This document shows positions 1-4,657 of a stretch of 6,745 nt of DNA, one piece after another. The notes under the pieces are model-generated. The model made no database searches, was not told the DNA's origin, and saw only the letters and a list, made by a program, of their open reading frames with translations. Each line of letters begins with the position of its first letter. Within the stretch, counting starts at the first letter, position 1. The translations under genes were made by a program, and so were the position numbers. This DNA is from Pseudomonadota bacterium. GTDB taxonomy: Bacteria; Pseudomonadota; Alphaproteobacteria; ATCC43930; CGMCC-115725. The stretch is taken from the NCBI GenBank assembly GCA_021790295.1, contig JAJYIC010000137.1, positions 1 to 6,745 on the forward strand, written 5' to 3'.

Positions 1-2
1 TC

Positions 3-839
3 TTCCGCGAGCGGGATCTCCTCGCTTATGCCTCTCTCTTGCGGCAGGAGGCGCCCGCGATGAAGGCGGCCGATCCGGCAATCGCGATTTACGCGACCGG
101 GGATTGGACCCGCCCGCAAGAGCTGGCGGCGCTCGCCCGGCTTGTCGGCAAAGCCGCGTGGTCGTCGGTGGACGGGATTTCGATCCACAGCTATTGCGGC
201 CCCCGTTCCGAGGAGCGGCGCTGCGCGCGCATCCCCGATCGGGTCCGGGCCATCCGATCGGTTACCGGCAAAGCCAAGATCTTCGACTCCGAATGGGCGG
301 TCGGCAGGCGGCTGAGCCGGGGGGATTTCGGCATTCGCAATGCCAATGAAACGATCTTCGCGCTCCAGGATCTCGCCTTTGCAGATATGACCGCGGCAGC
401 CTACTGGCCGCCGGTCAAACGCGTGGCGGCGACGGCATTGGTCGCCGCGGATTATTCGCAAGCCTCGACGACGGGCGCGGCTTTCGGCTGGATGGCCCGG
501 TTTTACCGCGGCGAAGCGCTGGAGACGCGGGGAGACATGGCGGCGGTCGCGGCCAAGGACGGCCCGGACGTGACCGTTTTCGTGCCGAGCGAGACGAGCG
601 GACCGAGGACGGTGCGGATCCCTTTGGCGAATACGGGATTGGACCGCGTGGTCTCCGCGCAAGTGTTGCACTCTCCCTCTCCCGACGATCGGCGAATGGC
701 GCCGGACTTCGGCGCGAGCCCGTTGCCGGTCCTGCTGAAACGCGGCGCCGGCGGCACGGCATGGGCGCAGTTTGTCGTCAATCCCGCAACCCCGCACCGC
801 GGATCGAGTTGGGAAATCGCGCGGGTCACATTGCGGTGA
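3..839 (+). CDS. Probable clan GH-A glycoside hydrolase, C-terminal part (5' end outside window)
   Basis: The frame is open to the left edge, so the TTG at 39 and ATG at 60 are probably internal and 278 codons of a longer gene are visible. The protein resembles the second half of a TIM-barrel glycoside hydrolase (GH39/GH5-like). There is a strand ending in DGISIHSYCG (codons from about 171), then a helix, then KIFDSEWAVG, where the Glu at 291-293 sits where clan GH-A enzymes carry the nucleophile at the end of strand 7. Next comes an AAYWPP strand like strand 8. The last 110 residues look like a small beta-sandwich (VTVFVPSE, WAQFVVNP). The acid/base Glu expected after strand 4 would lie upstream. 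Substrate and cell location cannot be told. It converges on the phosphoesterase gene with a 60-base gap and shows no functional link to the benzoyl-CoA genes. The general fold is likely; the exact family is uncertain. Confidence 0.6.
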   Translation, partial: FRERDLLAYASLLRQEAPAMKAADPAIAIYATGDWTRPQELAALARLVGKAAWSSVDGISIHSYCGPRSEERRCARIPDRVRAIRSVTGKAKIFDSEWAVGRRLSRGDFGIRNANETIFALQDLAFADMTAAAYWPPVKRVAATALVAADYSQASTTGAAFGWMARFYRGEALETRGDMAAVAAKDGPDVTVFVPSETSGPRTVRIPLANTGLDRVVSAQVLHSPSPDDRRMAPDFGASPLPVLLKRGAGGTAWAQFVVNPATPHRGSSWEIARVTLR

Positions 840-891
840 TCGAAAAATTTCGCGGCAAGAGCGGGGTTGCGGTCCAAGGCCGTGAGCGCGG

Positions 892-922
892 CTCTCCTCC
901 TATTGCTCGGGCAGGAGGAGAG
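892..922. terminator. Inverted repeat at the convergent gene junction, possible bidirectional terminator
   Basis: CTCTCCTCC (892-900) is a perfect complement of GGAGGAGAG (914-922). TGC (904-906) and GCA (911-913) extend the stem by 3 pairs past a 3-base bulge and leave the tetraloop TCGG. The right arm lies inside the last codons of the phosphoesterase gene (-), and the left arm lies mostly beyond its stop. The repeat is placed to end both converging transcripts, but there is no T-tract on either side, so an intrinsic terminator is not proven. Part of the symmetry may come from coding the LLLPEQ C-terminus. Confidence 0.35.
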
Positions 923-2324
923 GCAGCAGAGGATGCTGGCGGAAGTCGAAATCGTTCAACAGATCGCCAACCGGGATCGGCAGTCCGGTCGATCGGTCGT
1001 AGACTTTGGTCAGCGCCTCGCGCACGTCCGGTCGCGGATCGGGCCGGCCGTCGGTGTTGGGATCGAGCCGCGCCGAATGGAGGAACAGGTCCTCGATAAA
1101 GCGATTGTAAGCGTCGAAACTCATGACCTGGTGATCGATCGTCCCGCTTCTGGCCCAGGGCGAGACGATCAGCCCCGGTACCCGCAGTCCGTAACCGAGA
1201 ATCTGGCTGTTCCGCTCTTCCGAGATCGGCGGCGCGACGTGATCGTAGAAGCCGCCCCAATCGTCCCAGGTGACGAAGATCGCGGTATCCCGCCAATAGC
1301 GCGATTGCGCGACGGCGTTGATCATGGACACCACATACAACATCCCGGTCTTTAGATTATGCGGCGGATGCTCGCTGATGTAGCCGCTCGGCGCCAGCCA
1401 GGCGACGTTCGGCAGCGTGCCGTCCTGCAGATCGGTGAGGAAGCGATTGACGAGGACGATGTGATCGCCTTCGTATTGCGGATCGGCCGCCGCGGCCGCC
1501 TTGAAGGTCGAAAAGAAAGGGAACGGGTTCCACGCCCCGGGCACGCCCGGTTTGAGCTGGTCGAGGGCGCAATCGGCGCCCTTTCGATCGAGGCAATCGG
1601 CCTGCTCTCCCGGCGCCAGGTAGTACCTCCAGGAGACGTTCGCCCGATCGAGCAGCCAGGCAATACTGGTCCACGGCATCGTCAGCTTCCACGACCTCGG
1701 CCGCCCGAACTTGCGGAACCGCATCCTGGCGTCGCTGAGACAGCCTCGCGGATCGCGAGGGTCCGGGCAATCGGCGCTCCACTCAGAAGCGAGGTACAAA
1801 TGCACCGGAAAGCTCCATGAGGGGACCGATTGGAAGAGGTGATCCTGGAGCACGAAGTTCCTGGCATAAGCCCAGTATTGCGGGATCTCCGCAGCGGTGT
1901 GGTAGGCGACCGCATCGTGGATCCTGATGCCGGGGCAGAATCCGGGCTTGGGCTTGTGGCAGCCGGGCCGCCCCCCGGTCTGCTGGTAGATGAACCCGTC
2001 CATCCTTCCCCCGTCGATGTCCGCGAGCGCATCCGCGTACTGGTGGGAAGCGCCCGCATTGTCGAGGTGAGTGTCGTGAAACGGCACCTTGCAGCCGAGG
2101 TTCGGGTGGCGCGGATCGAACGGCACGCAGAGGGCGATCTTGCCGTGGGAGTTTCGCGGGAAACCGTCGGCGCCCGGATAGGTGCCGAAATAATGATCGA
2201 AGGAGCGGTTCTCCTGCATGATGATGATGACGTGGTGCAGCCGCGCGCGGGCCTCCTGCAACGGCCCGGCGTGCGCGGCTGCAAGGCCCGCGACCATCAT
2301 GACGGCGACAAGAAACCGGCGCAT
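900..2324 (-). CDS. Secreted phosphoesterase of the acid phosphatase/phospholipase C family
   Basis: A 474-residue protein of the PF04185 phosphoesterase family (AcpA-like acid phosphatases and non-haemolytic phospholipases C), which hydrolyse phosphate mono- or diesters outside the cytoplasm. Residues 1-19 form a signal peptide (basic MRR, hydrophobic stretch, AHA before the probable cut). The family signature HHVIIIMQENRSFDHYFG is at 30-47, with E38 and N39 as likely metal ligands. PSWSFPVHLY (168-177) should hold the Ser nucleophile. SEHPP (317-321), TWDDWGGFYDHV (352-363, ligands D354/D355) and RVPGLIVSPW (381-390) complete the core. Eight cysteines occur in close pairs (66/78, 122/130, 186/195, 244/252), which suggests disulfides in an exported protein. 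The ATG at 2324 is chosen because AAGGGAG lies 8 bases upstream and the signal peptide starts there; the frame stays open further upstream but reads as non-protein. Family is certain, substrate unknown. Phosphate scavenging is the usual inference, but no PHO box was recognised. Confidence 0.92.
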   Translation of the reverse strand: MRRFLVAVMMVAGLAAAHAGPLQEARARLHHVIIIMQENRSFDHYFGTYPGADGFPRNSHGKIALCVPFDPRHPNLGCKVPFHDTHLDNAGASHQYADALADIDGGRMDGFIYQQTGGRPGCHKPKPGFCPGIRIHDAVAYHTAAEIPQYWAYARNFVLQDHLFQSVPSWSFPVHLYLASEWSADCPDPRDPRGCLSDARMRFRKFGRPRSWKLTMPWTSIAWLLDRANVSWRYYLAPGEQADCLDRKGADCALDQLKPGVPGAWNPFPFFSTFKAAAAADPQYEGDHIVLVNRFLTDLQDGTLPNVAWLAPSGYISEHPPHNLKTGMLYVVSMINAVAQSRYWRDTAIFVTWDDWGGFYDHVAPPISEERNSQILGYGLRVPGLIVSPWARSGTIDHQVMSFDAYNRFIEDLFLHSARLDPNTDGRPDPRPDVREALTKVYDRSTGLPIPVGDLLNDFDFRQHPLLPLLLPEQ

Positions 2325-2332
2325 CGAAACCG

Positions 2333-2339
2333 CTCCCTT
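2333..2339 (-). promoter_or_regulatory. Ribosome binding site of the phosphoesterase gene
   Basis: On the minus strand AAGGGAG precedes the ATG at 2324 by 8 bases. It decides the start against the longer open frame, which continues upstream to 2930 across the intergenic region and into oah. Confidence 0.75.
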
Positions 2340-2420
2340 CGGCGACCGGCGCTGCCCGAGGCGGCTTTTGCCAAGCCGTTTCGATTGGAGGAGCATTGGC
2401 GAGCATAGACCCGAGTAACG

Positions 2421-2449
2421 ATAATGATGCTCCAAAGGGGGATTGACAA
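2421..2449 (-). promoter_or_regulatory. Predicted sigma-70 promoter of the phosphoesterase gene
   Basis: On the minus strand TTGTCA (2449-2444) and CATTAT (2426-2421) are separated by exactly 17 bases. They match the -35 consensus at 5 of 6 and the -10 consensus at 4 of 6. Transcription would start near 2414, giving a leader of about 90 bases. No better pair was seen between here and the start codon. Confidence 0.5.
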
Positions 2450-2453
2450 TCCC
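2439..2453. promoter_or_regulatory. Palindrome over the phosphoesterase -35 box, possible operator
   Basis: GGGATT-GAC-AATCCC is a perfect 6-bp inverted repeat with a 3-base spacer. It covers the whole predicted -35 hexamer of the minus-strand promoter, the position expected for a repressor site. The regulator is unknown. Confidence 0.4.
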
Positions 2454-2464
2454 GTGGCAAGGGC

Positions 2465-2517
2465 CCCGGATCGCGACCCCCCGTTCCGGCCCGAAGGGCC
2501 TCGCCCCTCCTTGGGGC
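2465..2517. repeat. Cluster of short GC-rich inverted repeats
   Basis: Three small hairpins follow one another: CCGGA (2466-2470) with TCCGG (2485-2489), GGCCC (2488-2492) with GGGCC (2496-2500), and GCCCC (2503-2507) with GGGGC (2513-2517). The first two overlap and are mutually exclusive. They lie between the two predicted divergent promoters and could be a REP-like remnant, a structural insulator or chance in very GC-rich DNA. Confidence 0.35.
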
Positions 2518-2540
2518 TCCCGCGGCGGCGAGGGCGCGGA

Positions 2541-2554
2541 TTGACATGGATCAA
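2541..2554. promoter_or_regulatory. FNR/FixK-type binding site upstream of the benzoyl-CoA operon
   Basis: TTGACATGGATCAA fits TTGAY-N4-RTCAA, the FixK form of the CRP/FNR consensus, fully, and differs from the FNR consensus TTGAT-N4-ATCAA at one position. Its centre (2547.5) lies about 85 bases before the transcription start predicted from the TATAAT at 2621, roughly a class I upstream activator position. Oxygen-responsive FNR-type regulators are known to activate anaerobic benzoate genes (AadR in Rhodopseudomonas, AcpR in Azoarcus), so an anaerobic switch for the operon is inferred. The TTGACA part alone could also read as a -35 box, but no -10 follows at the right distance. Confidence 0.65.
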
Positions 2555-2593
2555 ACCGGCGCGCGGGGTTCGGGAGGAGGCTCTTTTCGGGGC

Positions 2594-2626
2594 TTGACAG
2601 GCTAACCGGTAAATCAGTACTATAAT
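2594..2626 (+). promoter_or_regulatory. Predicted promoter of the oah-dch-bcrCB operon
   Basis: A perfect TTGACA (2594-2599) and a perfect TATAAT (2621-2626) occur in the only AT-rich patch of the region. The spacing is 21 bases, longer than the usual 16-18. TACTAT (2618-2623) gives an 18-base spacer with a weaker -10. The poor spacing would suit a promoter that depends on an activator such as the FNR-type protein predicted upstream. Transcription would start near 2633. Confidence 0.55.
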
Positions 2627-2628
2627 AC
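2617..2628. promoter_or_regulatory. Near-palindrome over the -10 box of the operon, possible operator
   Basis: GTACTATAATAC reads the same on both strands at 10 of 12 positions and contains the TATAAT hexamer. AGTACT and, slightly upstream, ACCGGT (2605-2610) are further perfect 6-bp palindromes. This is a plausible repressor site, for example for a BzdR- or MarR-type benzoyl-CoA sensor, but it matches no motif I can name. Confidence 0.3.
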
Positions 2629-2676
2629 CAGAATACCCCGCGCCGGGCGAAAGATCTTGAGGCGACCGTCGCAGGG

Positions 2677-2703
2677 GCGCCAAGCCGGCTGCCGCGCCAA
2701 GCC
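2677..2703 (+). repeat. 10-bp direct repeat in the oah leader
   Basis: GCGCCAAGCC occurs at 2677-2686 and again at 2694-2703, start to start 17 bases, in the predicted 5' leader of oah. A 5-bp stem (GCCTT 2701-2705, AAGGC 2713-2717) overlaps the second copy. Function is unknown and chance is possible. Confidence 0.35.
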
Positions 2704-2731
2704 TTTTGCCGCAAGGCGTTGCGCAGAAATA

Positions 2732-2737
2732 AGAGGA
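2732..2737 (+). promoter_or_regulatory. Ribosome binding site of oah, inside a palindrome
   Basis: AGAGGA ends 8 bases before the ATG at 2746 and fixes that start rather than the in-frame TTG at 2719. The site is embedded in GAGGATCCTC (2733-2742), a perfect 10-bp palindrome. Confidence 0.7.
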
Positions 2738-2745
2738 TCCTCGCC

Positions 2746-3882
2746 ATGCCCGACACCCTCGACGTCGCCGCCAGGACAAAGCCGGCCGCGCTCAAGGAGC
2801 ACACCCTTCTGCCCGAGTTTTCCTCTCCCGGCGTCCGCTTCGAAAAGCGCCCGGCGAAAACCCCCGACGGCGCCCTCGTTGCCGGGCTTTCGAACGCCTG
2901 GATCACCCTCGACAACGCGAAAGAGTTCAATTCCTACACGACGGAGATGGTGAAAGGCGTGATCCTCGCCTTCCGCGCGGCAAGCGCGGCGCGCGATGTC
3001 GTCGCCGTCGTCTTTACCGGCGCCGGCGACAGGGCCTTTTGCACCGGAGGCAACACCCGGGAATATGCCGAATACTATGCCGGAAACCCCCAGGAATACC
3101 GGCAATACATGCGCCTTTTCAACGATATGGTCTCGGCGATCCTCTGCTGCGACAAGCCCGTAGTCTGCCGCGTCAACGGCATGCGCATCGGCGGCGGGCA
3201 GGAGATCGGCATGGCCTGCGATTTTACGATCGCCCAGGATCTCGCCCGTTTCGGACAAGCGGGACCGAAGCATGGCTCCGCCCCGGTCGGCGGCGCAACC
3301 GATTTCCTCCCTCTCCTCATCGGCGCCGAAAGGGCGATGGAAGCGGGGACCTTGTGCGAACCCTGGTCGGCGCACAAGGCCTATCGCCTCGGGCTCATTT
3401 CCGATATCGCGCCGGCGCTCAAGGTCGATGGAGAATTCGTTGCGAACCCTCTCGTCGTCACCGACCGGTATTGCGACGAATGGGGGCGAATCGTCCACGG
3501 CGAAGGGAAAGAGGGCGCCGCCCTCGCCGAAGGAAAGGCGTTCCTGGCGCGCGGCCGCATCGATCTCTCCCGTCTCGACGACAAGATCGAGGCGCTTTGC
3601 GCAAAGCTGCTTTTGACCTTCCCCGAATGTCTCACCAAAACCTTCGAGGAATTGAGAAAGCCGAAGATCGACGCGTGGAACCGCAACAAGGAGAATTCGC
3701 GCGCCTGGCTTGCCCTCAACATGATGACCGAGGCCCACGCCGGTTTCCGCGCTTTCAACGAAGGGCCGAGAGAGGCGCGCGAGATCGATTTTGTCGCTTT
3801 GCGCCGCTCTCTGGCCGAGGGCGCGCCGTGGACGGAAGAACTGATCGAAAGCCTTGTTCCGAAAGGGGGAGAGGGGCGATGA
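2746..3882 (+). CDS. oah: 6-oxocyclohex-1-ene-1-carbonyl-CoA hydrolase
   Basis: Oah adds water to 6-oxocyclohex-1-ene-1-carbonyl-CoA and cleaves the ring, giving 3-hydroxypimeloyl-CoA, the last ring-level step of the Thauera-type benzoyl-CoA pathway in the cytoplasm. The 378-residue product matches the family length (about 377) and is recognised along its whole length: NAWITLDN at 50-57, the crotonase oxyanion-hole region AFCTGGN at 97-103, GMRIGGGQEIGMACDF at 145-160 and FGQAGPKHGSAP at 169-180. E153 corresponds to the first catalytic Glu of enoyl-CoA hydratases. The second Glu (FGQPE in hydratases) is Gly173, as is usual for Oah, which fits hydrolysis of a beta-keto-type compound. A C-terminal extension (about 280-378, with RNKENSRAWLALNMMTEA) separates it from ordinary crotonases. 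The start at 2746 is supported by AGAGGA 8 bases upstream. It is the first gene of the operon, and its stop overlaps dch by 4 bases (ATGA). Confidence 0.96.
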   Translation: MPDTLDVAARTKPAALKEHTLLPEFSSPGVRFEKRPAKTPDGALVAGLSNAWITLDNAKEFNSYTTEMVKGVILAFRAASAARDVVAVVFTGAGDRAFCTGGNTREYAEYYAGNPQEYRQYMRLFNDMVSAILCCDKPVVCRVNGMRIGGGQEIGMACDFTIAQDLARFGQAGPKHGSAPVGGATDFLPLLIGAERAMEAGTLCEPWSAHKAYRLGLISDIAPALKVDGEFVANPLVVTDRYCDEWGRIVHGEGKEGAALAEGKAFLARGRIDLSRLDDKIEALCAKLLLTFPECLTKTFEELRKPKIDAWNRNKENSRAWLALNMMTEAHAGFRAFNEGPREAREIDFVALRRSLAEGAPWTEELIESLVPKGGEGR

Positions 3883-4655
3883 GGGAGGATTCGCCCGCTC
3901 TCGAAACCTGGCTCGAAGAGGAAGGCGCGCTGTTGCGCCTGCGCCTTTCGCGGCCGAAGGCCAACATCATCGACGCCGAGATGACGGCCGCTCTCGACCG
4001 CGCTCTCCAAACCCATCTTTCGCGCGCCGGACTTCTGGCCGTTCTGATCGATGCGGAAGGACCGAATTTCAGTTTCGGCGCAAGCGTCGAAGAGCATCTT
4101 CCCGAACGTTGCGCGGCGATGCTCAAAGGCTTCCACTCTCTTCTCTTGCGCCTTCTCGAAGCGCCGGTTGCGGTTCTGGTGGCGGCCCGCGGGCAATGCC
4201 TCGGCGGCGGGCTCGAACTGGCGCTTGCCGCAAACCTTTTCTTTCTTGCCCCAGACGCGAGGCTCGGACAGCCCGAAATCAAGCTCGGCGTGATCGCGCC
4301 GGCGGCTTCTGCGCTTCTGCCGGAGAAGATCCCCCTTGCCGCCGCCGAGGATCTTCTTTTGTCGGGCCGCAGCATCGGCGCCGAAGAGGCGCGCTCTTTG
4401 GGGCTTGCGGGGGGCGTTGCCCTAGAGCCCGAAAAGGCGGCCCTCGCCTGGTTCAAGGAGCATCTTGCCGGGAAAAGCGCCGCCGCCCTCTATTTTGCCC
4501 GGAAAGCGGTGCGCCTCGAGCTGGCGGCGCGCGTCAGCCAAAAGCTCGCGGCCATCGAAAGGCTTTATCTCGAAGAATTGATGGCGACGCGCGACGCGAA
4601 GGAAGGGCTCAACGCCTTTCTCGAAAAAAGGCGCCCACGCTGGGAGCATCGCTAA
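3879..4655 (+). CDS. dch: Cyclohexa-1,5-diene-1-carbonyl-CoA hydratase (dienoyl-CoA hydratase)
   Basis: Dch adds water to the product of benzoyl-CoA reductase, forming 6-hydroxycyclohex-1-ene-1-carbonyl-CoA. The 258-residue crotonase-fold protein has the family's usual length and diagnostic stretches: RLRLSRPKANIIDAEM (20-35), NFSFGASVEEHLPE (63-76, oxyanion hole), GQCLGGGLELAL (105-116), GQPEIKLGVIAPAASALLP (130-148) and a C-terminal EGLNAFLEKR (242-251). Both catalytic Glu of enoyl-CoA hydratases are present, E113 and E133, in contrast to Oah next door. PAASALLP replaces the GAGG found in fatty-acid hydratases and marks the Dch subgroup. Translation starts at an ATG overlapping the oah stop, with a strong GGGGGAG-type site in the end of oah, so the two are translationally coupled. 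It ends 2 bases before bcrC. The alcohol dehydrogenase Had that acts between Dch and Oah is not adjacent. Confidence 0.96.
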   Translation: MREDSPALETWLEEEGALLRLRLSRPKANIIDAEMTAALDRALQTHLSRAGLLAVLIDAEGPNFSFGASVEEHLPERCAAMLKGFHSLLLRLLEAPVAVLVAARGQCLGGGLELALAANLFFLAPDARLGQPEIKLGVIAPAASALLPEKIPLAAAEDLLLSGRSIGAEEARSLGLAGGVALEPEKAALAWFKEHLAGKSAAALYFARKAVRLELAARVSQKLAAIERLYLEELMATRDAKEGLNAFLEKRRPRWEHR

Positions 4656-4657
4656 CG

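Larger units (their letters stand above)
2325..2745. other. Divergent intergenic region between phosphoesterase and oah
   Basis: These 421 bases contain no convincing gene. They hold, from left to right, the leader and predicted promoter of the phosphoesterase gene, a GC-rich hairpin-prone stretch (about 2460-2540), a near-consensus FNR/FixK box, the predicted oah promoter, and an oah leader of about 110 bases. A small perfect 6-bp stem-loop (2362-2378: CGGCTT, loop TTGCC, AAGCCG) lies in the phosphoesterase leader. The individual elements are listed separately. Confidence 0.8.

Noticed and set aside
841..852. CGAAAAATTTCG after the glycoside hydrolase stop as a terminator
   Set aside because: Only 4 AT-containing pairs with a 4-base loop and no T-tract; too weak.
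2541..2546. TTGACA at 2541 as a -35 box
   Set aside because: The sequence 16-18 bases downstream is GC-only with no -10. The hexamer is better explained as the left half of the FNR/FixK site.
2325..2930. N-terminal extension of the phosphoesterase frame up to 2930 (-)
   Set aside because: The extra 202 residues are low-complexity Arg/Pro-rich sequence, cover the promoters and overlap the start of oah. A good ribosome site and a signal peptide mark the start at 2324.
2620..3738. Long open frame on the minus strand opposite oah
   Set aside because: It is the antisense shadow of oah, whose full-length family match is unambiguous. Long antisense frames are expected in GC-rich genes.
3039..3878. 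Upstream extension of the dch frame into oah
   Set aside because: The residues before 3879 are the shifted frame of oah (Arg-rich nonsense). The ATG at 3879 gives the exact family length and N-terminus.
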